Part shown: positions 8,017 to 17,527 of the stretch, one piece after another
Layout: every line of letters begins with the position of its first letter
Numbering within the stretch: position 1 is the stretch's first letter
Assembly: GCA_031260295.1 (NCBI GenBank)
Contig: JAIRKE010000054.1
Coordinates: 1-64,000 of the forward strand
DNA from: Azonexus sp.
GTDB taxonomy: Bacteria > Pseudomonadota > Gammaproteobacteria > Burkholderiales > Rhodocyclaceae
DNA: 64,000 nucleotides
Reading direction: 5' to 3'
The notes under the pieces: generated by a model
Told to the model about the DNA's origin: nothing
Seen by the model: the letters and a program-made list of their open reading frames with translations, nothing else
Databases searched by the model: none
Made by a program: the position numbers and the translations under genes

Positions 8017-10674
8017 TCATAGCGGCAGTGCCTGCAGTTGCGCGCGCGCCTGGTTGGCACTGCTGCCCTGCGGCTGCAGTTCCAGATAGGTGGCGTAAGC
8101 CTGTTTCGCCTTGGCCGGATTGCCGCCGAGCCGATAGGCATCGCCCAGGTTGAGGTAAGCCACCGCGCGCGAAGGGTCGATTTTGAGCGTATTTTCCAGC
8201 CAGCGCGCCGCTTCGGCGTAGCGTTGCTGGCGGTAGTAAACGAAGCCGAGATTGTTGGCCGCCTGGGCGAAATCCGGGCGCAGTTTCAGCGCCTCGGTGA
8301 ATTGCGCCACCGCTTCGTCGTAGCGCTTCTCCCGGTACAACTGCAAGCCGCGGTCGTTGGCCTGCTGGGCGCGCTGGCGGTCGGACACCGCCGCCGCCGT
8401 CGGCAGCACCAGCGTGCTGCGGCCGCCTTGCAGGTCGGCCACGCGCACCGATGCTTCGTTGTCGCCCTGCACGGCTTCGACGCGATGATTGAGGGCGATG
8501 GCGTCAGCCGAAAATTGCGCTGTGTCGGCATTGAGGAATTCCTGGCTGTCTGGCACCTGGAACACGAACTCGCCGCCCTGCGAGCCGGGCAGACTGCCGA
8601 ATGCCGGCGTCTGTTGCGAAACCGCCGACACCGCCGGCGCCACATAAGCGGCCAGTTCGGTGCCGGTAATCAGGCCGTCGCCATTGAGATCGCCCTTGCC
8701 AGACAGCGCTTGCAGCAGCACCCAGGTAAACACCGAATGGCCGTTGGGACCGCCGTCAGCCACCTGCTGGTCGGCGCCGCCAGCGGTGAGCATCTGCCGC
8801 GCGGTGCGACGCGCGTTTTCGCGCAGGAACGAAGATGAAGGCGGCCCACCGCGAGTCAGGCCCAGGCCGCTGTAGCAGGCATCCATCACGAACAGCACAT
8901 GCTTGGCTTGCAGGCTTTCGGCGATGTTCTGCACGTCGGTCATCGCAATCGCATCGGTGGCGAACTCACCCGGTTGTGAGTCAACCGGAATGATGTAGCC
9001 CAGGTCGCGGCCGGAAGCGAGCCGGCGCGTGGCGCCGTGGCCGGCGAAGAACACGAATACGCGGTCGTCCTTCTGTGTGCGGCCATCAGCCAGGCGATCA
9101 TGGAAAGCGGCCAGGATGTTGTTGCGCGTGGCCTGCTGGTCCTTCAGCACGATCACCTGCGAGGACTGAAAGCCGAACTGGCCGGTCAAGACGTCGGCAA
9201 TGGCTTGCGCATCGCGGCTGGCGTATTCCAGCTTCGGCCAATTGGCGTAATCGTCAATGCCGATGACGATCGCCCAAGAATTCTTGTAGCCGGTGGTGAC
9301 GGTGGCTTGGCTAGCGGCGGCATTGCGCGCGCGACTGACGGAGAAATCACGGCCATTCCAACCGGCGAACTGGTAGCCATCGGCAATCAACTTGTCGAGA
9401 ATCTGTGGCAGCGCCTTCACCGCGCGATCATGAATGTCATGAAACAGGATGATGCCGCGCTGTTCCTTCTCCACCTGCGCCAGCACGCGTTGCACGATGG
9501 ATTCGGGTATCGGGTCGGCCCAGTCCATTGAATCGATGTTCCACATGATCGATTTCAGCCCGACCTCGTCCAGCAATTGCAGACCTTCGGCATTGCGCGC
9601 GCCATAGGGAAAGCGGAACAGCGGCGCGCGCGCATCGCTAACCTGGCGCAGCAGCGTATCGGTATCCAGCACCTGTTGCCGCAGCGCCTGGCCGCTGGTG
9701 CGCGAAAGTTGGGCGTGGGTAAGGCTGTGATTGCCTACCGCGTAACCGTCAGCCATCAATTGCCGGCTGATGCCGGCTATCGACCCCAGCCTGACCTTGC
9801 CATCGGCCTCGACCACGCCAAGATTGCGGCCGACCTCGAAGAAGACACCGGGTACGCCGTAGCGCTTGAGGATGGCGACGATCTCGTCGGTATGCGCCTT
9901 GTGCGGGCCATCGTCGAAAGTCAGCAGCACGGTCTTGCGCGGCAGGTCGCGGCCGAAGATTTCGCGCTCGCTGTCCTGCATCGACATCGGATACGGCTCG
10001 ATCACGCCGTAATCGCGCAGGATCGCCTCGCGGCTATGGAGTGTGCGCAAATGGGCAACATAGTCGGCCCACTTCTCGCGCTTGAGTTCGATGGCGCGGG
10101 TACGGTCGAAACGGCTGAAGATGCGGGTGATTTCCTGATCGTAGTTGCGCTCGATGCCGTCCAGCGCATCCAGGTCTTCGCCAATGCGCTGGTGCAGCTT
10201 CACCGCCGGCAGCGAGGAATCGGCGCCGACGCGCTCGTGCAGATCGCGCAGCACTTCACGAAAAGCCAGGCGGTCGGCGTCGTACAGCGCCGGCGCCGAT
10301 TCAATGTAATCCAGCGTCGCAGCGAGGGCGGCAAAGCGCTGCGGATCGGGCGTGCGTAGCAGCGCCTCGAACTGGCCGGCGATGGCCTGGCGGCGTTCCA
10401 ACCCGTCATGGAACAGTTGCTGGCCGACATGGCTGGAGGTGGCGCGGTCGCGCCCGGACTGCGCATCCTCGTCGGCCAACAGGACGATGATGCGACGATA
10501 GTCGTCGAGCTGCGCTTGCAACGAGGCCAGGATCGGCGTGGCCCCGGCATCGGCGGCTGCCGGGGCCGCTGGCGGTTGCGGCGCTGCGGTCTTATCGCCG
10601 CAACCCGCCAATGCGATCAGCAGCCCAAACAGGATTGGCAGCGGGAAACGACTCGATACGGAAAAGCGCGGCAT
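8017..10674 (-). CDS. Fusion lipoprotein: polysaccharide deacetylase + caspase-like peptidase + TPR
   Basis: 885 aa from the chosen ATG at 10674, which gives a lipoprotein signal with lipobox LAGC (Cys25); a longer frame upstream lacks a sensible signal. Residues about 45-240 are helical and unrecognised. A NodB deacetylase domain follows (about 247-440) with TFDDG (252-256), the metal pair HSLTH (316-320), RFPYGARN and the catalytic-His region ILFHDIHD. A C14 caspase fold follows (about 465-700): WAIVIGIDDY, catalytic FFAGHG (His546) and MDACYSG (Cys600), then an EF-hand-like GDLNGDGLITGTEL. The last 100 residues hold two to three TPRs. All key residues are present. It should be an outer-membrane or periplasmic protein; how sugar deacetylation and proteolysis are linked is unknown. 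Confidence 0.9.
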   Translation of the reverse strand: MPRFSVSSRFPLPILFGLLIALAGCGDKTAAPQPPAAPAAADAGATPILASLQAQLDDYRRIIVLLADEDAQSGRDRATSSHVGQQLFHDGLERRQAIAGQFEALLRTPDPQRFAALAATLDYIESAPALYDADRLAFREVLRDLHERVGADSSLPAVKLHQRIGEDLDALDGIERNYDQEITRIFSRFDRTRAIELKREKWADYVAHLRTLHSREAILRDYGVIEPYPMSMQDSEREIFGRDLPRKTVLLTFDDGPHKAHTDEIVAILKRYGVPGVFFEVGRNLGVVEADGKVRLGSIAGISRQLMADGYAVGNHSLTHAQLSRTSGQALRQQVLDTDTLLRQVSDARAPLFRFPYGARNAEGLQLLDEVGLKSIMWNIDSMDWADPIPESIVQRVLAQVEKEQRGIILFHDIHDRAVKALPQILDKLIADGYQFAGWNGRDFSVSRARNAAASQATVTTGYKNSWAIVIGIDDYANWPKLEYASRDAQAIADVLTGQFGFQSSQVIVLKDQQATRNNILAAFHDRLADGRTQKDDRVFVFFAGHGATRRLASGRDLGYIIPVDSQPGEFATDAIAMTDVQNIAESLQAKHVLFVMDACYSGLGLTRGGPPSSSFLRENARRTARQMLTAGGADQQVADGGPNGHSVFTWVLLQALSGKGDLNGDGLITGTELAAYVAPAVSAVSQQTPAFGSLPGSQGGEFVFQVPDSQEFLNADTAQFSADAIALNHRVEAVQGDNEASVRVADLQGGRSTLVLPTAAAVSDRQRAQQANDRGLQLYREKRYDEAVAQFTEALKLRPDFAQAANNLGFVYYRQQRYAEAARWLENTLKIDPSRAVAYLNLGDAYRLGGNPAKAKQAYATYLELQPQGSSANQARAQLQALPL

Positions 10675-10824
10675 GGTGGGCACAGTTGTTGGTTGATTCT
10701 TGGTTGCTGGAAGCGGTTTCAAATCGACACTGTCGTTGATTTTCAATTGTATTGGCAAAGGGCCGTAGCCCAGCAATGATGCTCCTCTAACACGTTGGGC
10801 TTCGCCTTTGGCTCAGCTTGCGCA

Positions 10825-11067
10825 TCAATATGCATGACGCGACTGTGCCAAGGCAATCGCCGCCTGGATGGCGGCACGAGCTTGTGGACTGTTTTTCCAG
10901 CAAGTCGAGCCGACAATAGCCGAGGCTTGAGAGACGATATCCAGTGCATTGGCCTTGCTCAAATGGGCCAGCGATTCAAACCCCATCTGTTCGAGGCGAG
11001 CCACCACCGTGGGGCCAACTCCTTTGACACCTAGCAATGCTTTACGTTCCTCCGGTGGGAATGGCAT
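10825..11067 (-). CDS. Small helix-hairpin-helix protein (Cdd1/pathogenicity-locus-like)
   Basis: 80 aa. Residues 8-35 form a helix-hairpin-helix (LLGVKGVGPTVVARLEQMGF) and a second helical segment follows, containing CWKNSP, as seen in short Cdd1-type HhH proteins. HhH motifs bind DNA backbone non-specifically. No partner gene is evident; the neighbours are the deacetylase-caspase fusion and rnpB. The biological role is unknown. Confidence 0.75.
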   Translation of the reverse strand: MPFPPEERKALLGVKGVGPTVVARLEQMGFESLAHLSKANALDIVSQASAIVGSTCWKNSPQARAAIQAAIALAQSRHAY

Positions 11068-11150
11068 GGGTATCCTCCACTAGTAAGCAAACGACACTTT
11101 TGACGCTCGATGTCGCCCAAGCGCCGTTGCCGGCCGGGCCGAAAACAGAT

Positions 11151-11543
11151 CGGAAAGCCGGCCGATAAGCCGGGTTCTGTTCCCCTCTTGCGAGGTTCGG
11201 CAATCATTCCTCTAGGCCTGCCGTCGCCGGCAGGCTCAAGCAACCTACCCGGAAGCAGCGCGGGCCACGCCCATGCTTCCCTATTTGGTCTTGCTCCAGA
11301 TGGGGTTTGCCGTGCCGTCCGCCGTTGCCGTGGACGCGGTGAGCTCTTACCTCGCCGTTTCACCCTTGCCTGTGCGCCTTGCGGCGCCATCGGCGGTCTG
11401 CTTTCTGTTGCACTTTCCGTCGCTTTGGCCTTGCGGCTTATGGCGCCCAGCCGTTAGCTGGCATCCTGCCCTGCGGAGCCCGGACTTTCCTCCCGACGCC
11501 GGGGTTGCCCCCGGACATCCGGCGATTGCCTGGCCGACTTTCC
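11151..11543 (-). ncRNA. rnpB: RNase P RNA, bacterial class A
   Basis: The minus strand contains the conserved 5' helix (AGTCGGCCAGGCAATCGCC), GGAGGAAAGTCCGGGCTCC (P4/J3-4 region), CAGGGCAGGATGCCAGCTAACGGCTGG, GTGCAACAGAAAGCA, GGTAAGAGCTCACCG and the 3' end GAACCCGGCTTATCGGCC, which pairs back with the 5' end. The length of about 393 nt suits class A. Ends are set by P1 pairing and may be off by a few bases. Confidence 0.95.
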
Positions 11544-11550
11544 GCCGCCG

Positions 11551-11556
11551 ATTATA
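11551..11556 (-). promoter_or_regulatory. -10 element of rnpB
   Basis: A perfect TATAAT on the minus strand lies about 7 bases upstream of the inferred 5' end of the RNase P RNA. No good -35 hexamer is seen at 16-18 bases. Confidence 0.6.
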
Positions 11557-11580
11557 CGCGCCACTGGCGCCTGCCGCCGC

Positions 11581-12045
11581 TCAAGCCAGCGGCAGCGCAT
11601 TGCGGTCAACCACTCGACGCAGCACAAAGCTAGTGTGCACACCGGTCACGCCGGCAATGCGGGTAATACGGTTGAGCAGCAGATCCTGGTAGGCATCCAT
11701 ATCGCGGATCACGACTTTCATCTGGTAGTCCGACTGCTGGCCGGTGATAAGCAGGCATTCGAGCACTTCCGGTATCTCGGCGACGGCCTTCTCGAAATTG
11801 GCGAAGCGCTCGGGCGTGTGCTGGTCCATCGAGATGCCGATCAAGGCCATCAGCGTCAGCCCGAGCTTCTTGGCATCGAGTTGGGCGCGGTAGCCGGTGA
11901 TCAGCCCGGCCTCCTCCAACGCCCGCACCCGGCGCAGGCAGGGCGAGGGTGACAAGCCGATGCGCTCGGCCAAGTCCTGGTTGCTGATGCGGCCATCCTG
12001 TTGCAGCAGGTCGAGAATCTGCCGGTCGTAGCGGTCGAGTTGCAT
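11581..12045 (-). CDS. Lrp/AsnC-family transcriptional regulator
   Basis: 154 aa, standard Lrp length. The N-terminal winged helix (DRQILDLLQQDGRISNQDLAERIGLSPSPCLRRVRALEEAGLI) is textbook Lrp. The C-terminal RAM/AsnC ligand domain follows (about 65-145, ITGQQSDYQMKVVIRDMDAYQDLL). It is divergent from a leucine-biosynthesis gene, and phased repeats lie between the two, so leucine or another amino acid is the likely effector and leuA a likely target. Which amino acid it senses cannot be told. Confidence 0.93.
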   Translation of the reverse strand: MQLDRYDRQILDLLQQDGRISNQDLAERIGLSPSPCLRRVRALEEAGLITGYRAQLDAKKLGLTLMALIGISMDQHTPERFANFEKAVAEIPEVLECLLITGQQSDYQMKVVIRDMDAYQDLLLNRITRIAGVTGVHTSFVLRRVVDRNALPLA

Positions 12046-12101
12046 GATATTTTTCCATCCCTTTAGATAAGGAAATAATAATTCACAAAATTAAATAATT
12101 A

Positions 12102-12169
12102 CGCAATTTATATGAAATACACCGCAATTTTTGAGCAAACAACGCAATCACTTGCCCGTCGTTATTGCG
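12102..12169. promoter_or_regulatory. Helically phased CGCAAT repeats between lrp and leuA
   Basis: The hexamer CGCAAT occurs on the plus strand at 12102, 12123 and 12143, and its reverse complement ATTGCG at 12164. Steps are 21, 20 and 21 bases, about two helical turns each. The region is strongly AT-rich in a GC-rich genome. This matches the multi-site, same-face binding expected of an Lrp octamer. Exact promoters are not resolved. Confidence 0.55.
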
Positions 12170-12218
12170 TACCATGACGTTCATCCGATGCATGCATCCC
12201 GCCCCCAGGAGTCCCGCC

Positions 12219-13910
12219 ATGAGCCAGCCGAAAAACAATAAATACCGCGCCTTTCCGCCGGTCGATCTTCCAGACCGCCAGTGGCCGAACCGCCTCATCG
12301 ACCGGGCGCCGGTCTGGATGAGCACCGACTTGCGCGACGGCAATCAGGCTCTGTTCGAACCGATGAACGGCGAGAAGAAGATGCGCTTGTTCAAAACGCT
12401 TTGCGCCGTCGGCTTCAAGGAAATCGAGATTGCCTTCCCGTCGGCTTCGGAAACCGAGTTCGGCTTCGTCCGCGAGTTGATCGAGGGCGGCCACATTCCC
12501 GACGACGTCACCATCGAGGTGCTCACCCAGGCCCGCGAACCGCTGATCCGCCGTACTTTCGAGGCGATCCGGGGCGCCCGGCGGGTCATCGTGCATGTCT
12601 ATAACGCCACCTGCCCGGCCTTCCGCGAGACGGTGTTCAACATGAGCCGGGCCGAGGTGGTACGCATGGCCGTCGACGCCGTCACGCTCATCCGTGACCT
12701 CGCCGCGGCGATGCCGGAGACTGAGGTCATCCTCGAATACAGCCCGGAACTGTTCACCGCCACCGAACTCGATTTCGCCAAGGAAATCTGCGATGCCGTC
12801 ACCGCCGCCTGGGGCGCGACGCCGCAGCGCAAGGTCATCCTCAACTTGCCGACGACGGTGGAAATCGCCACACCAAACATCTACGCCGACCAGATCGAGT
12901 GGATGCACCGCCACCTCGCCCGCCGCGATAGCGTGCTCATCAGCCTCCACCCGCACAACGATCGCGGTACCGCCATCGCCGCCGCCGAACTCGGCCTGAT
13001 GGCCGGCGCCGATCGTGTCGAGGGTTGCCTCTTCGGCAACGGCGAGCGCACCGGCAATGTCGACCTCGTCACCCTCGCGCTCAATATGCATACCCAGGGC
13101 GTCGATCCGCAACTCGACTTCTCGGACATCAACGCCATTGCCCGTACCTACGAACACTGCACCCAGCTCCCGATCCATCCGCGCCATCCGTACGTCGGGG
13201 ATCTCGTTTTCACGGCTTTCTCCGGCTCCCACCAGGACGCCATCAAGAAAGGGTTTGCCGCTCAAAAGGCGGACGAGCCGTGGTCAGTGCCCTATCTCCC
13301 GATCGACCCGGCCGATGTCGGCCGTAGTTACGACTCGGTGATCCGCGTCAACAGCCAGTCTGGCAAGGGCGGCATCGCCTGGCTGATGGAGACCGAGCAT
13401 GGCGTGGCGATGCCGCGTCGGCTCCAGGTCGAATTCTCCGGCGTCGTCCAGAAGCATGCCGATGCGCACGGCGGCGAGGTCAGCGCCGACGACATCTGGC
13501 AGTTGTTCGCCGCCACCTACCTCGATACCCAAGTGCCTGTGCATTACCGCGAGCATCATTTGTTCGAGCACGGCAACGCCCAGGGCATCCGCCTCGCGGT
13601 GGACATCGATGGCACGCCGCACATTCTCACCGGCGAAGGCAACGGCCCGATCAACGCGGCGGTACATGCCTTGCAGAGCGCCGGCATCGAGATCCAGGTG
13701 CGCAGCTACGAGGAGCGCTCGATGATCCCAGCAGGCGACGACGGCAATGCCAGCGCCTGCGCTTTCATGGAATTGGCTGCCGGCGGCCGCGGCGAGCGTT
13801 ACGGCGTCGGCATCGACGGCAACATCGTCACCGCCTCGATCAAGGCGCTGTTGAGCGGCGTCAACCGCTTGCACGTCCGCGCCAGCGACAAACCCCAACA
13901 GGCCGCCTGA
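12219..13910 (+). CDS. leuA: 2-isopropylmalate synthase, type 2
   Basis: 563 aa from ATG 12219, which has AGGAG seven bases upstream; an earlier in-frame ATG lacks a ribosome site. The TIM-barrel active-site motif [23 protein letters not shown], the metal-binding [12 protein letters not shown] and [12 protein letters not shown] are all present. The C-terminal leucine-sensing domain (about 430-555) is intact. The long N-terminus with [15 protein letters not shown] places it in the LeuA type-2 branch. It condenses acetyl-CoA with 2-oxoisovalerate, the first committed step of leucine synthesis. Confidence 0.96.
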   Translation: MSQPKNNKYRAFPPVDLPDRQWPNRLIDRAPVWMSTDLRDGNQALFEPMNGEKKMRLFKTLCAVGFKEIEIAFPSASETEFGFVRELIEGGHIPDDVTIEVLTQAREPLIRRTFEAIRGARRVIVHVYNATCPAFRETVFNMSRAEVVRMAVDAVTLIRDLAAAMPETEVILEYSPELFTATELDFAKEICDAVTAAWGATPQRKVILNLPTTVEIATPNIYADQIEWMHRHLARRDSVLISLHPHNDRGTAIAAAELGLMAGADRVEGCLFGNGERTGNVDLVTLALNMHTQGVDPQLDFSDINAIARTYEHCTQLPIHPRHPYVGDLVFTAFSGSHQDAIKKGFAAQKADEPWSVPYLPIDPADVGRSYDSVIRVNSQSGKGGIAWLMETEHGVAMPRRLQVEFSGVVQKHADAHGGEVSADDIWQLFAATYLDTQVPVHYREHHLFEHGNAQGIRLAVDIDGTPHILTGEGNGPINAAVHALQSAGIEIQVRSYEERSMIPAGDDGNASACAFMELAAGGRGERYGVGIDGNIVTASIKALLSGVNRLHVRASDKPQQAA

Positions 13911-13912
13911 AC

Positions 13913-14752
13913 ATGAAGCCAAATTCACCCAGCCGCTATACGCATGGTCACGAGCGCAGCACCCTGGCTTCACACAGCACGCGCACCGCTGTGAACTCGG
14001 CCGCCTATCTGCTGCCCCGCCTGAAGTCCGGAATGCACATCCTCGACATCGGTTGCGGCCCGGGAACGATTACCCTCGACCTGGCGGCGCTTGTCGCGCC
14101 CGGCCAGGTCGTTGGCCTGGAAAATGCCGAAGCGCCGCTGCTGGCCGCTCGCGCCGAAGCCGCCGCCCGCTCGGATACAACGACCGTATTCCAGATCGGG
14201 GATGCGCTGAAACTGCCCTTCGAGAATGAATCATTCGACGTGGTACACGCCCATCAGGTTCTGCAACATTTGACTGACCCCGTAACCGCCCTGCGGGAAA
14301 TGATTCGAGTGTGCAAGCCCGGCGGCTGGATTGCCGCCCGCGATGCGGACTATGCCGCCATGAGCTGGTACCCGGAACTTCCTGAACTCGAACGATGGCG
14401 GCAGACTTATCGCGCAGTGGCTCGCGCCAACGGCGCCGAACCCGATGCGGGCAGGAGACTCCGCGCCTGGGCGCATGCGGTGGGTATCGCCAATCCGCAG
14501 ATCACGGCATCGGTATGGAGCTACGCCGATACGGAAACCTGCCGCTGGTTAGGAAATGGACAGGCCGACCGCTGCGCGGGTGAGATTTTTTCCCAGCAAG
14601 CCAGAGAGCAGGGACTCGGCGCGGCGGATATTGCAGGGATTGTCGACGCCTGGCGAAAATGGGGCGGCGATCCGGATGCCTGGTTTTGCATGCCGCACGG
14701 TGAATTGCTCGCGCAGATTCCCCGTTGCTTACGCCAAGCTCGGGCGCAATAG
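13913..14752 (+). CDS. Class I SAM-dependent methyltransferase (UbiE/Methyltransf_11-like)
   Basis: 279 aa. SAM motif I is ILDIGCGPGTITLDLA, the post-motif acidic residue is in VVGLENAE, motif II is FDVVHAHQVLQHL, and LREMIRVCKPGGWIAARD follows, as in Methyltransf_11/UbiE enzymes acting on small molecules. It starts two bases after the leuA stop, so it is probably co-transcribed. The C-terminal third (about 180-279) is not recognised. Its TAG stop lies inside the terminal repeat of the adjoining small element. Substrate unknown. Confidence 0.85.
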   Translation: MKPNSPSRYTHGHERSTLASHSTRTAVNSAAYLLPRLKSGMHILDIGCGPGTITLDLAALVAPGQVVGLENAEAPLLAARAEAAARSDTTTVFQIGDALKLPFENESFDVVHAHQVLQHLTDPVTALREMIRVCKPGGWIAARDADYAAMSWYPELPELERWRQTYRAVARANGAEPDAGRRLRAWAHAVGIANPQITASVWSYADTETCRWLGNGQADRCAGEIFSQQAREQGLGAADIAGIVDAWRKWGGDPDAWFCMPHGELLAQIPRCLRQARAQ

Positions 14753-14936
14753 GCAAAGCGCATTGCGCCATCCCGCCGGAACCGATTGCTTGAACCAACA
14801 CCGAAAAAGGGCCACCTGTGCAAGAAACCGCAATGAACGCAAGGAACACAAAGATGCGGATATTTTTCTTTGCGCTCTGTGCGTTCTTTGCGGTTTCGCA
14901 GAACGATCGGCGCAATGCGCTGCGCTTATTGCGCCC
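14742..14936. mobile_element. Small inverted-repeat element, 195 bp (GCGCAATA termini)
   Basis: The two 28-bp ends are inverted repeats matching at 25 of 28 positions: left GGGCGCAATAGGC... (14742-14769), right ending ...GCGCTTATTGCGCCC (14909-14936). It carries no plausible gene. Inside, at 14798-14901, is a 104-bp core that recurs at 17954-18057 in the opposite orientation. The TAG stop of the upstream methyltransferase (14750-14752) lies within the left repeat. Confidence 0.7.
14798..14901 (+). repeat. 104-bp dispersed palindromic core, copy 1
   Basis: This is nearly identical to the reverse complement of 17954-18057; most differences are single transitions. The outer arms of the core (GAAACCGCAA...GAACGCA and TGCGTTCTTTGCGGTTTC) can fold back on each other. 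Translated in one frame it gives a short hydrophobic peptide (FFFALCAFFAVSQ), which is a by-product of the repeat and not called as a gene. Confidence 0.75.
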
Positions 14937-14940
14937 TCGC

Positions 14941-15381
14941 CTACTCCGCGCCGGCGTCGACGCCGGATGCCGCTTTCGGGACAAAAGCCAGCTGGCCCTG
15001 ATTCAGCCGGAAGACCCCTCTGAGTTCGCCCATGCCGGTGACCGGATCGGCATCGAGGCGGGCGAAGCCCTCGCAAGTCTGCGTCTCGGTGGCGTACATG
15101 CGCTTGCCGACGCGGATGATGAAAGCGCCCGACGGCACCTGCCAGACTTCGACTTGTGTCTTCGCTGTGCCGCTGCCGAGGCTATGCCGGCGCACGCAGT
15201 TGGGCATGCGCGAGACGATCAGACTCAGGTTTACCTTGTCGTTCCAGAAAACCGGCTGCTCGCGGACCAGCGACAGCGAGTGCTCAGGGGTGCCGTCGAT
15301 TGAGTAGCTCGCGGTGTCGTTGACACAGGCGGCGAGCAGGGGGGCAACGAACAGAGGCAGCAACAGGTGGCGCAGACGCAT
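14941..15381 (-). CDS. Hypothetical lipoprotein
   Basis: 146 aa with a lipoprotein signal peptide (MRLRHLLLPLFVAPLLAAC, lipobox LAAC, Cys19). The mature part has a pair of cysteines (NCVRRH and QTCEGF) that could form a disulfide and no domain I recognise. It lies 11 bases downstream of pyrC on the same strand and is probably co-transcribed. Function unknown; an envelope location is the only safe statement. Confidence 0.75.
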   Translation of the reverse strand: MRLRHLLLPLFVAPLLAACVNDTASYSIDGTPEHSLSLVREQPVFWNDKVNLSLIVSRMPNCVRRHSLGSGTAKTQVEVWQVPSGAFIIRVGKRMYATETQTCEGFARLDADPVTGMGELRGVFRLNQGQLAFVPKAASGVDAGAE

Positions 15382-15392
15382 GGCGTTTTTCC

Positions 15393-16424
15393 TCAGCGCA
15401 TTTTCCAGGACAAGGTTTCACCGGCCCGCAGCGGCACGATGCGGTCGGTGCTGATGTAGGGATAGTCGGCCGGCACCGTCCAGTTTTCTTTGACCAGCGT
15501 GATCGTGCCGGCGTTGCGCGGCAGGCCATACCAGTCCGGGCCATGGAAGCTGGCGAAGGCTTCCAGCTTGTCGAGCGCGCCGGCCTGCTCAAAAGCCTCA
15601 GCATAAAGCTCGATGGCGGCATAGGCCGTATAGCAACCGGCACAGCCGCAGGCCGCCTCCTTGGCGCCTTTAGCATGCGGCGCCGAGTCGGTGCCGAGGA
15701 AGAATTTCGGATTGCCGGAAATCGCCGCGGCGACCAAGGCTTGACGGTGCGTCTCGCGCTTCAGAACCGGCAGGCAATACCAGTGCGGCCGAACGCCGCC
15801 GAGGAAGATGGCGTTGCGGTTGTACAGCAGGTGGTGGGCAGTGATGGTGGCGGCGACATTGGCCGGCGCGGCGGCGACGAACTCGGCGGCATCGCGGGTC
15901 GTGATGTGCTCCATGACCACCTTCAGGCGCGGGAAGCGCTGGGTCAGCGGCAGCAGCACGGTGTCGATGAAGGCTTTCTCGCGGTCGAACAGGTCGATCG
16001 CCGGGTCGGTGACTTCGCCGTGCACCAGCAGCGGCAGGCCGAGGCGCTCCATCTCGGCGAGCGCGTCGTAAGCCTTGGCGATGTCGGTCAGGCCAGCGTC
16101 GGAGTTGGTCGTCGCCCCAGCCGGGTACAGCTTGACCGCCTTGACGAAACCGGAGGCGGCGGCCTTGGCAATCTCGACCGGCGGCGTGTTGTCGGTCAGG
16201 TACAAGGTCAGCAGCGGTTCGAAGGTCATGCCCACCGGCAACGCGGCGAGAATGCGTTCGCGGTAAGCGGCGGCCTGATCGACGGTGGTAACCGGCGGCT
16301 TCAGGTTGGGCATGACGATGGCCCGGGCGAACTGGGCGGCGGTATGCGCCAGCACAGCGGCCAGCACCTCGCCATCGCGCAGATGGAGATGCCAGTCGTC
16401 GGGGCGGATGATGGTCAGTTGCAT
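15393..16424 (-). CDS. pyrC: Dihydroorotase
   Basis: 343 aa, the length of the PyrC (type II) class. The zinc-binding HLH is in [10 protein letters not shown] (His12, His14), the carbamylated-lysine region is [15 protein letters not shown], further metal ligands lie in PLLVHGE and VMEHIT, and the catalytic Asp is in [16 protein letters not shown]. It converts carbamoyl-aspartate to dihydroorotate in pyrimidine synthesis. Confidence 0.97.
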   Translation of the reverse strand: MQLTIIRPDDWHLHLRDGEVLAAVLAHTAAQFARAIVMPNLKPPVTTVDQAAAYRERILAALPVGMTFEPLLTLYLTDNTPPVEIAKAAASGFVKAVKLYPAGATTNSDAGLTDIAKAYDALAEMERLGLPLLVHGEVTDPAIDLFDREKAFIDTVLLPLTQRFPRLKVVMEHITTRDAAEFVAAAPANVAATITAHHLLYNRNAIFLGGVRPHWYCLPVLKRETHRQALVAAAISGNPKFFLGTDSAPHAKGAKEAACGCAGCYTAYAAIELYAEAFEQAGALDKLEAFASFHGPDWYGLPRNAGTITLVKENWTVPADYPYISTDRIVPLRAGETLSWKMR

Positions 16425-16455
16425 AAACGGATTCTCGGGATGATTTTTGGGATTT

Positions 16456-16683
16456 TAGAGCGTTTCTTGTTCATATACCGACCGTTTCAACCTCGTCATT
16501 CCCGCGAAAGCGGGAATCCAGCGTCTTTGCTTTTCCAACCGTGGTCATGCCCCGCTTCGCGAGGCGCGGTGAGTCGCTGGATTCCCGCCAAAAACATGCG
16601 GGAATGACGAGGGGGCTTCGGCCTCGTTTGACCGCTTGCACGGGAAAACCGTAAACATATGAATATGAACAAAAAATGCTCTA
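16456..16683. mobile_element. Small inverted-repeat element, 228 bp (TAGAGCGTTT termini)
   Basis: The outer ends are TAGAGCGTTTCTTGTTCATA (16456) and its imperfect inverse ending ...GAACAAAAAATGCTCTA (16683). Nested inside is a second inverted repeat: CCTCGTCATTCCCGCGAAAG... (16491-16523) against 16575-16612, containing the ATTCCCGC...GCGGGAAT palindrome that resembles neisserial dRS3-type repeats. There is no coding potential. The last three bases (CTA, minus-strand TAG) are the rsmI stop codon. TA termini suggest TA target duplication. Confidence 0.75.
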
Positions 16684-17517
16684 GCTTTTAAGCGCCAAAG
16701 CATGCTGATAGAGCGCATTTTTTGCCGCCCCGGTGATCGCCGCCGCCAGTTTCGCCGCCTGCTTGACCGGCAGGCCGTCGGCCAGCAGCAGTTTGAGCAC
16801 CCGCTCACCCTCGCCACTGTCGGCCCCAGCCGGCGCACCGGAGACGAGCAGCACGAACTCACCACGCTGGCGGTTAGGATCGGCTTGCAGCCAGTCCAGC
16901 GCCGCGCCGAGCGGGCCACTGTGGATGCTCTCGAACAGCTTGGTCAATTCGCGGGCAATGATCAGGGTACGCTCGCCGAGTACGGCAGCCAGGTCAGCAA
17001 CGGCTTCCAGTACGCGGTGCGGTGCCTCGTAGAAGACCAGAGCGCAGGACTGCGCCCGTAGTTCCTCGATGGCCTGCCGGCGCTGGCCGGCCTTGGCCGG
17101 TAGGAAACCGTAGAACAAGAAGTGCTCGTCGAGCAGCCCGGATGCCGACAGGGCGGTGACCGCCGCGCACGGGCCAGGCAGCGGCACAACCCGGCCACCG
17201 GCCGCCCGCACAGCGGCAACGACACGGGCGCCGGGATCGGAAATACCCGGCGTGCCAGCGTCAGAAATCAAGGCCACCGACTCGCCGGCTTGCAACCGCT
17301 CGACAATGCGTGCCGCCGCCGCCTGCTCGTTGTGGCGGTGCGCTGGCAAGGTGCGCGCCGATGAACCGAGCTGCTTGAGCAGCGGCGCGCTGTGCCGAGT
17401 GTCCTCGGCGGCGATCCACGGCACCCGGCGCAGGATTTCCTCGGCGCGACGGGTCAGGTCGGCCAGGTTCCCGAGCGGCGTCGGGACGACATACAATGCG
17501 ACACATTCTTCTGTCAT
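16681..17517 (-). CDS. rsmI: 16S rRNA 2'-O-methyltransferase RsmI
   Basis: 278 aa from the ATG at 17517, which puts the family N-terminus [23 protein letters not shown] at the front; a longer frame adds 13 unlikely residues. [19 protein letters not shown] and the segment [19 protein letters not shown] are RsmI hallmarks of the tetrapyrrole-methylase fold. It methylates the ribose of C1402 in 16S rRNA. It is divergent from yraN, as in many Proteobacteria. Its TAG stop is supplied by the end of the small element at 16456-16683. Confidence 0.96.
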   Translation of the reverse strand: MTEECVALYVVPTPLGNLADLTRRAEEILRRVPWIAAEDTRHSAPLLKQLGSSARTLPAHRHNEQAAAARIVERLQAGESVALISDAGTPGISDPGARVVAAVRAAGGRVVPLPGPCAAVTALSASGLLDEHFLFYGFLPAKAGQRRQAIEELRAQSCALVFYEAPHRVLEAVADLAAVLGERTLIIARELTKLFESIHSGPLGAALDWLQADPNRQRGEFVLLVSGAPAGADSGEGERVLKLLLADGLPVKQAAKLAAAITGAAKNALYQHALALKS

Positions 17518-17527
17518 TCGACGGCAC

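Noticed and set aside
12046..12180. Specific -35/-10 promoters for lrp and leuA in the AT-rich gap
   Set aside because: Many near matches in AT-rich sequence, none with convincing spacing, so only the phased repeats are reported.
12162..13265. Open frame on the minus strand across leuA
   Set aside because: Overlaps a certain gene and has no recognisable domain; typical high-GC shadow.
14818..15303. Plus-strand frame beginning in the 104-bp core and running over the lipoprotein gene
   Set aside because: Its first 28 residues are the translated repeat and the rest is the antisense of a lipoprotein gene with a clear signal peptide.
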